Source: Natronoarchaeum rubrum
Lineage (GTDB): Archaea > Halobacteriota > Halobacteria > Halobacteriales > Natronoarchaeaceae
NCBI RefSeq assembly: GCF_024494695.1
Contig: NZ_JANHDP010000001.1
Coordinates: 310,001 to 374,000, forward strand
Direction: 5' to 3'
Length of the DNA: 64,000 bases
Each line of letters starts with the position of its first letter. Within the stretch, counting starts at the first letter, position 1. The notes below the pieces were generated by a model, which did no database searches, had not been told where the DNA came from, and was given only the letters and a program-made list of their open reading frames with translations. The translations under genes were made by a program, and so were the position numbers. Shown piece after piece: positions 34,530 through 41,191 of the stretch.

Positions 34530-34979
34530 ATGGGGCAGGTGACGCTCATCGGAACGCGGCTCGCCGAATTGGGAGAGGAGTTCGTCTACCACGGCGAGGC
34601 CAGCGGCTGCGAGGGCTGTCCGTACCGCAGCCAGTGTCTGAATCTCTCTGAAGGAACGAAGTACGAGGTGACGACGGTGCGGGACAACGCGCAGGTGCTC
34701 GACTGCGCGATGCACGACGGCGGCGTCACGGCCGTCGAGGTCGAACCCGCGCCGGTTCGGGCGAACGTCTCGGCGCGGAACGCCTACGCGGGCTCGAAAG
34801 TCAGCCTCGAAGGGCCGTGTCCGCACACGGAGTGCCCGAGCCACGAGTTCTGCGAACCCGACGGCGTCGAGTTCGACGAGGAGCGCCGGATCGACGAGAT
34901 CGTCGGCGAGCCGCCACACGACCACTGCATGCTGGATCGGGACCTGACGCTGGTGGAGTTCGCGCCCGACGAGAACTGA
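34530..34979 (+). CDS. UPF0179-family protein
   Basis: A 149-residue archaeal protein. It has many paired cysteines: CEGCPYRSQC, LDCAMHDGG, GPCPHTECPSHEFC and HCMLD, implying one or two metal or FeS sites. The opening VTLIGTRLAELGEEFVYHG matches UPF0179 as I recall it. The family has no known function. Length fits the family. It is followed by a repeat-rich intergenic stretch. Confidence 0.85.
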   Translation: MGQVTLIGTRLAELGEEFVYHGEASGCEGCPYRSQCLNLSEGTKYEVTTVRDNAQVLDCAMHDGGVTAVEVEPAPVRANVSARNAYAGSKVSLEGPCPHTECPSHEFCEPDGVEFDEERRIDEIVGEPPHDHCMLDRDLTLVEFAPDEN

Positions 34980-34994
34980 TTGCTCGATACGTAG

Positions 34995-35175
34995 CTCGAC
35001 GGTCAACGCGCTTCGGCGTCCTGCTGCGGCGAAGCCGAAGCAGGGCTCGCGGAGCTGTGCTCCGCGGCGCCCTCGCGAGCGGTAGCGTCTTGGCGAGGCG
35101 AAGCCGAGCCGATGCTCGATGAGCTCCGCTCGTCGGCGAGCGAGGGCTCGTCACGATCGAAGCGAAGTGACGGCG
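34995..35175. repeat. Clustered short hairpins between convergent genes
   Basis: CGCGGAGC-TGT-GCTCCGCG (35048-35066) is a perfect 8-bp hairpin with a 3-nt loop, followed by ggcgCCCTC...GAGG (to 35098). That order, a tight 3-nt-loop hairpin and then a CCCTC/GAGG-flanked stem, repeats the design of the 45-bp elements at 37640 and 37856. More degenerate hairpins follow up to 35175. They could serve as bidirectional terminators for the two converging genes. Confidence 0.5.
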
Positions 35176-36021
35176 TCACTCCGCGTTTTCCGGGCGCTCC
35201 CTCGGGAGCTCCGCGATCTTCTGGGCCGCGTAGCCGAAGATTTCGTCGTACCCGTCGGCCGAGAGCAAGACGGGGTAGAACGACTCGTCGGCGACCATCG
35301 GCGTTCCGTCGGCGCTCGCGAACCGATCGCCGGCGTCGACGAGCTCGAAGTTGTTCGCCGAGACGAGATGATCGCCGGTCCCCGTCTTGGGCACCGAGCG
35401 GGTCAGCCGGAACACGGGAACCGACTCCGACGCCGAACTCGATGCGACGCCGAACCGCTCGCGGAGGTCGTCAGCCGTCTCTTCCGACAGCGCGCCCATC
35501 TCCTCTAAGAACGCGACCGCGATCCCGATCGCTGCGGCGGAAGTCTCCTCGGACCCCTGCAGTCCGCTTTCGATCTCGACCGTTCGGACCGACCGAAACA
35601 GCCGGCCCTGGATGAACTCGCCGGTGTCGACGACTGCATCGACCGGCAACGTCCGACCGAGGCGCTCGACGAGATCGTCGACCCGGTCGGCGACGAGGAA
35701 CGGCTCGGGGTGGGACTGGGTCGCGTGCATCGCCAACGCCGTCGTCCCCGCCAGGCGCTCGCTCAACTCGTGAGCCAGCCGTTCTTCGTAGGCCTCGGAG
35801 TCGGGATCGCCGGGGAACGAGCGGTTGAGGTCGGCGTCGAGGTAGCGCTCTCCCGCCTCGATCGCGCGCTCGTTGGCGATCACCAGCAGGACGGACTTCT
35901 CGACCGGCGGCGACGCCTCGATCAGATGTTCGACGGCGTCGACGCCGGACGGCTCGTCGCCGTGGATCCCCCCGACGACCGCCAGTTCGGGCTCCCCCTC
36001 GCCTAACTGTTCGACTCGCAT
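35176..36021 (-). CDS. Succinylglutamate desuccinylase/aspartoacylase-family zinc hydrolase
   Basis: A 281-residue enzyme. The zinc site is visible: GGIHGDEPSG (His and Glu ligands, about residues 17-26), NRSFPGD carrying the family Asn-Arg pair, and the third His in ALAMHATQSH. SGLQGSEETSA later matches the substrate-binding part. Substrates of this family are N-acyl or amide acids; this one cannot be named. It converges with UPF0179 across the hairpin cluster. Confidence 0.85.
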   Translation of the reverse strand: MRVEQLGEGEPELAVVGGIHGDEPSGVDAVEHLIEASPPVEKSVLLVIANERAIEAGERYLDADLNRSFPGDPDSEAYEERLAHELSERLAGTTALAMHATQSHPEPFLVADRVDDLVERLGRTLPVDAVVDTGEFIQGRLFRSVRTVEIESGLQGSEETSAAAIGIAVAFLEEMGALSEETADDLRERFGVASSSASESVPVFRLTRSVPKTGTGDHLVSANNFELVDAGDRFASADGTPMVADESFYPVLLSADGYDEIFGYAAQKIAELPRERPENAE

Positions 36022-36116
36022 TGATCGACACTACTCACGACGACCCTTATCGGATTCGGTCTCGCTGTGAGCGTCCTGACGCAACCGACGGTCGATCGGT
36101 TAAAATCCCGCAGTAC

Positions 36117-36268
36117 GCGGGGCCGGGGCTGTTCCTTCCCGAGCCCATACGTCCGGTCGCTGGCCGATCGCCAGCGCGTCCGTCACGCGCCACCTCCCCA
36201 TCGTGGTCCGGGACGGCAGCGGCGTAGGTAGGCATGTCTGGTCGGTTCCCGGCCCCGCAGTAGTTTTT
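36117..36268. ncRNA. Candidate structured RNA in an intergenic region
   Basis: Within a 287-bp gap, gcggggccggg (36117-36127) pairs perfectly with cccggccccgc (36248-36258), enclosing about 120 nt. Inside lies another perfect hairpin, CGCTGGC-cgatc-GCCAGCG (36158-36176). A T5 run follows on the plus strand (36264-36268); a T4 run lies past the other end on the minus strand, so the strand is unclear. A plus-strand ttaaaat (36100-36106) is too close to the stem to be its promoter. It is not tRNA, SRP or recognisable RNase P RNA. Confidence 0.4.
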
Positions 36269-36308
36269 CGCCGACCGTCGCCGACCGGGTCGGCGAGCCG
36301 CGATCGCG

Positions 36309-37394
36309 CTACGCGTCGGCGCGCTCCCAGGGCAGCGGGCCGTCGTACTCCTCGGGGACGAACGGGCAGAGCGGATCGCTTTCGAGGGGGTCGCCGGTCG
36401 TCGCGTACGCCCGCGAGCGGCTGCCGCCGCAGACGTTCCGGTAGGGGCAGGCGCCGCACTTCCCGCGCAGTTCGTCCGCGTCGCGCAGGCGCTCGAACAG
36501 CTCCGCGTCGCGGTAGATGTCGACGACGGACTCGTCGCGGACGTTGCCGGCCGACTCGGGCAGGAACCCCGAGGGGTACACCTCGCCGACGTGGCTGACG
36601 AACGCGAACCCGTCGCCGGCGGTGATACCGCCGCGGCGTCGGCGGCCGCTCGCGTCCCCGCTACCGTCGCCCTCCTTCTCGGCGCGCTGGATGCCGACGC
36701 GGCGGTAGTGGGGCGCCTCGGTCGTCTTGACGCCGAACGGTTCCTCGTCGGCGACGCCGTGGAGCCACGCCATCACGTCCTCGGAGCGCTCGGGCGGGAC
36801 GGGATCGAGCGCGGCGCCCCGGCCGACCGGGACGAGGAAGAACACGCTCCAGAGCACCGCTCCGAACTCGCGGACGCGATCGCGGATCTCGGGGAGCCGG
36901 TCGACCGTCTCGGTGCAGACGGTGGTGTTGATCTGTAAGGGGATGCCCAGATCGCGGGCGTCCTCTGCGGCCTGGACCGTTTCCTCGAAGCTGCCGGCCT
37001 CGCCGCGGAACGCGTCGTGGGTGTCGGCCGAGCCGCCGTCGAGGCTAAGCGCCATGCGCTTGAGCCCGGCGTCGGCGAGGTCGGCCAGCCGGTCGCGGGT
37101 CAGCGATCGCGTGCCGCTGGGCGTCAGCGAGACGTTCAGCCCGGCGTCGGTGCCGTAGTCGACGAGTTCGACGAGGTCGTCGCGCTTGAGCGGGTCGCCC
37201 CCCGAGAGCACGATCAGCTGGTTCTCCGCGAACTCGGCGGTCTGGTCGAGCAAGCGCTTTCCCTCCGCGGTCGTCAGTTCGTCCGGATGCCGGTCCGGCA
37301 CGGCGTCGGCCCGGCAGTGGTCGCAGGCCAGCTCGCAGGCCTGCGTGAGTTCCCAGATCAGTACGAGCGGTCGGCGGTCGGTGTCTACGTGCAC
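36309..37394 (-). CDS. Radical SAM/SPASM protein, AhbD-like (TIGR04053 type)
   Basis: A 361-residue enzyme starting at a GTG. The radical SAM cluster is C20-x3-C24-x2-C27 (LIWELTQACELACDHCRAD), followed by LSGGDPLKRDDL for SAM binding. The SPASM-type C-terminus is KCGACPYRNVCGGSRSRAYATTGDPLESDPLCPF, matching NirJ/AhbD-class proteins of heme synthesis. AhbD converts Fe-coproporphyrin III to heme b. I recall halobacterial copies filed as TIGR04053. It is divergent from the small PaaB-like gene; residues about 245-262 are an Arg/Gly-rich insert (GDASGRRRRGG). Confidence 0.8.
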   Translation of the reverse strand: MHVDTDRRPLVLIWELTQACELACDHCRADAVPDRHPDELTTAEGKRLLDQTAEFAENQLIVLSGGDPLKRDDLVELVDYGTDAGLNVSLTPSGTRSLTRDRLADLADAGLKRMALSLDGGSADTHDAFRGEAGSFEETVQAAEDARDLGIPLQINTTVCTETVDRLPEIRDRVREFGAVLWSVFFLVPVGRGAALDPVPPERSEDVMAWLHGVADEEPFGVKTTEAPHYRRVGIQRAEKEGDGSGDASGRRRRGGITAGDGFAFVSHVGEVYPSGFLPESAGNVRDESVVDIYRDAELFERLRDADELRGKCGACPYRNVCGGSRSRAYATTGDPLESDPLCPFVPEEYDGPLPWERADA

Positions 37395-37502
37395 TGTGAT
37401 GCCCTCCTGTTCGTGATCCGCGCGGTCGTCTACGGCGCAACTTTGCGATCCCGTCTGATGTAGCCCCCTTCCGTTCCCAGATTCTGAAACCGAGCGCGAC
37501 CG

Positions 37503-37509
37503 ATATTTA
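37503..37509 (+). promoter_or_regulatory. TATA box of the small rSAM-partner gene
   Basis: The element gatatttaa is 23-29 bp before the ATG at 37532, so the transcript of this gene and its coupled radical SAM partner is probably leaderless. Confidence 0.6.
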
Positions 37510-37531
37510 AGGAGGGTTCGTTCGACCCCAC

Positions 37532-37951
37532 ATGGACGACGGATCGACGCAGCTGGAGAAGTCGACGCGCGCTCGCGTGGGAGAGGAACCGCGAGGCGAC
37601 CCGCTGCCCGAGTGGGACGTGTTCGTTCGCGAAGACGCCGAATCACGTAGTGATTCGAGCTCTCCGTCGCAAGCTCAGGAGAGCCCGGGCGGAGTCATGC
37701 GCCACGTCGGCAGCGTCAGCGCGCCGACGCCGGAGAAGGCCCACGAGCACGCCAGCCGGCTGTTCGGCTGGTTCGCCGACGACGTCTGGGTCTGCGAGTC
37801 CTCGGATATCCACCGCTTCTCGACGCACTCGCTGGGCGAGCCCGGCGAGGACGCCGAAGCGCATAGCGCTTCGAGCCCTCACTCGCAAGCTCGCGAGGAC
37901 GCCACGCCCGAGTCCGGAACCGAGCGCCGCCAGCACGAGTGGGACGAATGA
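37532..37951 (+). CDS. Htur_1727-family rSAM-partnered small protein, PaaB-like core, two in-frame inserts
   Basis: A 139-residue protein of the family that databases call an rSAM-partnered candidate RiPP (from memory, TIGR04031). Without its inserts the core reads WDVFVREDA...RHVGSVSAPTPEKAHEHASRLFGWFADDVWVCESSDI. That is the order seen in PaaB (phenylacetyl-CoA oxygenase subunit): VFV strand, RHVGS.xAP turn, a helix, then a xWVxP-like strand. Residues 37-51 and 109-123 are encoded by two related 45-bp hairpin elements. The stop overlaps the ATG of the AhbC-like gene (ATGA), so the partners are co-translated. Confidence 0.82.
   Translation: MDDGSTQLEKSTRARVGEEPRGDPLPEWDVFVREDAESRSDSSSPSQAQESPGGVMRHVGSVSAPTPEKAHEHASRLFGWFADDVWVCESSDIHRFSTHSLGEPGEDAEAHSASSPHSQAREDATPESGTERRQHEWDE
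37640..37684 (+). repeat. 45-bp in-frame hairpin element, copy A
   Basis: GAATCAC-GTA-GTGATTC is a perfect 7-bp stem with a 3-nt loop, followed by a second stem GCTCTCC...GGAGAGC with a 12-nt loop. It encodes ESRSDSSSPSQAQES, splitting a core that should read directly from the VREDA strand to RHVGS. It is 45 bp, a multiple of three, and sits in phase 0 after gacgcc. Confidence 0.75.
37856..37900 (+). repeat. 45-bp in-frame hairpin element, copy B
   Basis: GAAGCGC-ATA-GCGCTTC has the same layout as copy A and the whole element matches it at 33 of 45 positions. Four of the differences are compensatory: two stem base pairs changed on both sides (T-A to G-C, A-T to G-C). It encodes EAHSASSPHSQARED in the same phase, also after gacgcc. 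Confidence 0.75.
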
Positions 37952-39159
37952 TCTCGATCAGCAAACTGCTCTGCGACCTCGACGCCGAGGGCGACGGGCT
38001 GCGCTACGACGCCGCCGGCGAGTCGAAAAAGCCCCAGATCACCGAGCGAAAGCAGCGCCGACCGGTCGTGGTGTGGAACGTCACCAAGCAGTGCAACCTC
38101 CGCTGCGCGCACTGCTACGCCGGCGCCGAGTCGGCGTCGGCGCCCGGCGAGCTGACCACCGAGGAGGGCAAGGACCTGCTGGACGATCTCGCCGACTACG
38201 GCGCGCCGGTCGTGCTGTTTTCGGGCGGCGAGCCGCTCGCCCGCCAGGACCTGCCCGAGCTCGTCGAGTACGCCGCCGACCGCGGGCTCAGACCCGTGCT
38301 GTCGACGAACGGCACCCTGCTCAATCGCGACCGCGCCCGCGAACTCCGGGACGCCGGGCTCGCGTACGCCGGCGTCTCGGTCGACGGGCTCCCCGAGCGC
38401 AACGACGAGTTCCGGGGCAAGGATGGCGCCTTCGAGGAGGCGGTCCACGGCATCCGATCGTGTCTCGACGTCGGCCTCAAGACGGGACTGCGCTACACGA
38501 TCACCCGCCACAACGCCGAGGATCTGGAGGGCGTCGTCGACCTGCTGTCGGACGTCGGCGTCGATCGCTTCTGCTTCTACCACCTCGACTACGGCGGCCG
38601 CGGCGCCGACATCAGCGACGTCGACCTCTCGACCGACGAGCGCCGCGCGGCGGTGCGCCGGCTCTGCGACATGACCCGCGAGTACCGCGAGCGCGGCGAG
38701 GAGATCGAGACGCTGCTCGTCGGCAACTACGCCGACGCGGGGTTCCTCGTCGAGTACGCGCGCGAGGAACTCGGCGACGCTCGGGCCGACAGCATTTACC
38801 GGTACCTGCGACGCAACGGCGGCGATCCGACCGGCGAGCGCGTCGCCGACGTCGACTATCAGGGCGACGTCCACCTCACGCAGTTCTGGCAGGGGTACAG
38901 CCTCGGCAACGTGCGCGACCGATCGTTCGGCGACATCTGGGAGGACGAGTCGAACCCGCTGCTCGCCCGGCTCCGCGAACGCGAGAAACACCTCAAGGGC
39001 CGCTGCGCGGACTGCCAGTACCAGGAGATCTGTCGCGGCGGCTCGCGGCTGCGGGCGCTCGCGGAACACGACGATCCGTTCGCGCCCGACCCGCAGTGCT
39101 ATCTCACCGACGCCGAGCGCGCCGGCGAACCGTCCGCGCCGCCCGCGCCCTCGGACTGA
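37948..39159 (+). CDS. Radical SAM/SPASM protein, AhbC-like (TIGR04347 type)
   Basis: A 403-residue enzyme. MISISKLLCD...LRYD opens as in 12,18-didecarboxysiroheme deacetylase (AhbC), and PVVVWNVTKQCNLRCAHCYAGAE holds an intact C49-x3-C53-x2-C56 SAM cluster, followed by LFSGGEPL. The SPASM end is RCADCQYQEICRGGSRLRALAEHDDPFAPDPQCYLTD, close to AhbC. I recall halobacterial homologues under TIGR04347 as pseudo-SAM proteins; this copy has all three Cys, so that label would not fit. AhbC removes acetate side chains on the siroheme route to heme. Start overlaps the preceding stop (ATGA). Confidence 0.82.
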   Translation: MISISKLLCDLDAEGDGLRYDAAGESKKPQITERKQRRPVVVWNVTKQCNLRCAHCYAGAESASAPGELTTEEGKDLLDDLADYGAPVVLFSGGEPLARQDLPELVEYAADRGLRPVLSTNGTLLNRDRARELRDAGLAYAGVSVDGLPERNDEFRGKDGAFEEAVHGIRSCLDVGLKTGLRYTITRHNAEDLEGVVDLLSDVGVDRFCFYHLDYGGRGADISDVDLSTDERRAAVRRLCDMTREYRERGEEIETLLVGNYADAGFLVEYAREELGDARADSIYRYLRRNGGDPTGERVADVDYQGDVHLTQFWQGYSLGNVRDRSFGDIWEDESNPLLARLREREKHLKGRCADCQYQEICRGGSRLRALAEHDDPFAPDPQCYLTDAERAGEPSAPPAPSD

Positions 39160-39162
39160 CGC

Positions 39163-39240
39163 CGGCGCTCGGATCGGTGTCGGCATCCTCGGGTCGACAG
39201 CGGCGCTCGGTTGGGCGCCGGCACCCTCGGATCGACGCCG
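39163..39240. repeat. Degenerate 38-bp tandem repeat after the AhbC-like gene
   Basis: The block beginning cggcgctcgg occurs at 39163 and again at 39201, each followed by a ggc-gccggca/c-ctcgg-tcgac pattern. It is non-coding, directly downstream of the stop, and similar in style to the 35-bp duplication at the start of the window. Confidence 0.4.
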
Positions 39241-39371
39241 GAGCGGCGCGGCGACGGCTGGCCGATCAATTCTCACGGAGCAGGAACGGCGGGTGGCCTT
39301 TAGTGTTCGGCACAATTACGTTCGGGCGATGACGGACCGCGCAGCGAGAGACCGCAGCGGGGCCGGCGGCG

Positions 39372-39641
39372 TCAGTCCTCGCGCCAGATCGCCGTCACCG
39401 TCGCGTCGTCGAGTTCGACGGTGTCGTAAACGTATCCGCGATCGTCGAGCTTCGGGTACAGGTGCTGCGGGGCGCGATCGTTCACCTGCACGAGGACGGT
39501 TTCGTCGTCGAGTTCTGGTAGCAGTTCGAGCGTCTCCGAGAGTGGTTTGGGCGGCCCGAGGTTGCGGACGTCGAGCGTCTCCCGCGGTCGGGACGCCGGC
39601 GCGTCGACGGCCTCCACGGCGCGGTCTGCGAGCGTTTCCAT
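39372..39641 (-). CDS. DUF2249 (TusA-like fold) protein
   Basis: An 89-residue protein. TLDVRNLGPPKPLSETLELLPELDDETVLVQVNDRAPQHLYPKLDDRGY has the DUF2249 order: LDVR, PxPL, helix, ND.xPxxLYPxL. TusA-like families carry a Cys in the first motif; here it is absent (LGPPKPL). Such proteins often accompany nitrogen-oxide or heme regulators in halobacteria. The ATG at 39641 gives a short helix before the motif. It is divergent from the HTH regulator. Confidence 0.85.
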   Translation of the reverse strand: METLADRAVEAVDAPASRPRETLDVRNLGPPKPLSETLELLPELDDETVLVQVNDRAPQHLYPKLDDRGYVYDTVELDDATVTAIWRED

Positions 39642-39810
39642 ACCCGATCGTTCGGGCCGACGCGCTACCCGAATTGCCCCGAACACGTTCGGCGCGACCG
39701 ACGCTTCGGCGTCCGCGGCGATGCCCGCTGGGTCGGACTAGCGCGAGACGACGGAGCGATTCGAGACGACGGATCGACGCGCGAAGCGAGCGGCCCGCAG
39801 CGACGAACCC

Positions 39811-40476
39811 ATGACACAGGCACGACTCACCGTCACGCTTCCCGACGGAACGTGGATCAAGGACGTATCGACGGAGTTCCCCGAGGCGACGTTCAGAGTG
39901 CTCGCCGCGATGCCCGGCGAGCAAGCCGGCTTCGGGCTGGTCCGGATCACGGCGCCCGACCCCGCCGCGGTGCTTGAAGGGATGGACGCCCACGAGGTGC
40001 TGACCTCGGTCGACATCCTCGAGGGCAGCGAGGATCGGGTTCTCGTCCAGTTCGAGACGACCCGGCCGCTCTTGCTGTTTTCGGCCCGCGAGTCCGGCGT
40101 CCCGATCGAACTGCCGATGGACATCCAGGACGGCGACGCGTCGGTCGACGTGACGGCCTCGCGCGACCGGCTCTCGGTGCTGGGCGAGCAACTGGAGACG
40201 TTCGGACTCGACTTCGAGGTGGAGTTCGTCCGCGAGCGCGTCGATAGTTCCCGGCTGCTGACGGATCGCCAGCGAGAACTGCTGGTCGAAGCCGTCGAGC
40301 GGGGCTACTACGACACGCCGCGTCGGTGCTCGGTGACCGATCTGGCGGAGGCCGTCGGCTGCGCCAAGTCGACGTGCAGCGAGACGCTCCACCGCGCCGA
40401 GGAGCGCGTCGTCAAGCGGTTCGTCTCGGATCTGCCGGACGCCGATAGCGAACTCGAACCGGAGATCGAACAGTAG
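39811..40476 (+). CDS. Bat-type HTH transcriptional regulator
   Basis: A 221-residue regulator. Residues 1-150 form a ligand-type alpha/beta domain (ARLTVTLPDGTWIKDVSTEFPEATFRVLAAMP). The C-terminus is an HTH_10: LLTDRQRELLVEAVERGYYDTPRRCSVTDLAEAVGCAKSTCSETLHRAEERVVKRF. This is the class including Bat and DmsR/NarO-like regulators. A Cys in the recognition part (GCAKSTC) is uncommon. Position between a DUF2249 gene and heme-type radical SAM genes hints at control of respiratory or heme genes, an inference only. Confidence 0.88.
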   Translation: MTQARLTVTLPDGTWIKDVSTEFPEATFRVLAAMPGEQAGFGLVRITAPDPAAVLEGMDAHEVLTSVDILEGSEDRVLVQFETTRPLLLFSARESGVPIELPMDIQDGDASVDVTASRDRLSVLGEQLETFGLDFEVEFVRERVDSSRLLTDRQRELLVEAVERGYYDTPRRCSVTDLAEAVGCAKSTCSETLHRAEERVVKRFVSDLPDADSELEPEIEQ

Positions 40477-40671
40477 CTCGTTCTCAACGACTGGGAATCT
40501 CGACGCCGCTTTACGTGTTCTTCCGTCGAATCAACCGGTAGGTATTGCCAGATATGCCACCAGCTCACCGACCCTCGGACCGCCGCACCGCGTCGACGGG
40601 CGATCGACGTCCCGGATCGGCGCGCGAGGAGTCGACGGACCGATCACCGAACGCGACAGTCGGGCCCGGAC

Positions 40672-40695
40672 GGAGGTGATCGACGTGGATCACCT
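40672..40695 (+). promoter_or_regulatory. Strong Shine-Dalgarno site inside a hairpin over the start codon
   Basis: ggaggtgatc (40672-40681) is a perfect complement of the 16S 3' end and lies 4-12 bases before a GTG at 40685. AGGTGATC pairs exactly with GATCACCT (40688-40695), leaving gacGTG as the loop. The start codon would be in the loop and the SD in the stem, so initiation may depend on unfolding. Confidence 0.55.
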
Positions 40696-40993
40696 CTCGG
40701 CCATCATCGTGATCGCCAACACGGTGACGCTCGTGTTCGGCGGGACGATCAGCGCGCTCGCCCACCGCGCGGCGGCGCGCACCAACTCCGCCGCGCTGCG
40801 GTCGCTGAGCGTCGGCCTCGGACTGGTCACGATGGGGACGTTCTTCGGCGGCGGGCTCCACCAGTTGCTGGGCGCCGGGTTGCTCACCAGTATCGCCGTT
40901 CAGAGCGTCTTCACCGCGATCGGCTTCGTCGCGCTCGCGTACTCGCTGTACGCCGAGCGAACCCCGATGGCCGACACCATCGATACGGTCTGA
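40685..40993 (+). CDS. Small membrane protein (DUF7521 type)
   Basis: A 102-residue protein with three membrane segments (about 5-27, 40-65 and 68-88). LSVGLGLVTMGTFFGGGLHQLLG in the middle helix is the motif I recall for the halobacterial DUF7521 group, of unknown role. The GTG at 40685 is set by a perfect SD site; a GTG at 40676 lies within that site. A 209-bp gap separates it from the HTH regulator. Confidence 0.75.
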   Translation: MDHLSAIIVIANTVTLVFGGTISALAHRAAARTNSAALRSLSVGLGLVTMGTFFGGGLHQLLGAGLLTSIAVQSVFTAIGFVALAYSLYAERTPMADTIDTV

Positions 40994-41157
40994 GCCGGCG
41001 CATCGAACCGATAGACGGGGTGCCGATCCACAACGTCGATCGCCGCGTTCGACGACGCCGGTAGCGACGCGTCGCTCCGCCTCCAGTCGTCCGCACCTCC
41101 GACGGCTCCGAGATAGTGGCAACTGTCGTTCTCCGGCGTCACCGGTTCGCGTCAGGG

Positions 41158-41165
41158 TTTATTTA
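41158..41165 (+). promoter_or_regulatory. TATA box of metY
   Basis: tttattta lies 27-34 bp upstream of the ATG at 41192. A perfect 5-bp inverted repeat, ccgaa-acgg-ttcgg (41172-41185), sits between TATA and start, where a repressor could block initiation. Confidence 0.6.
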
Positions 41166-41191
41166 CACGGAGCCGAAACGGTTCGGTTGCT

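Noticed and set aside
34321..34542. 73-codon frame before UPF0179
   Set aside because: Ser-rich, AT-rich and overlapping the UPF0179 start in another frame; no family resemblance.
36100..36268. Identification of the structured region as RNase P RNA
   Set aside because: The GAGGAAA and ACAGAA cores are not present on either strand.
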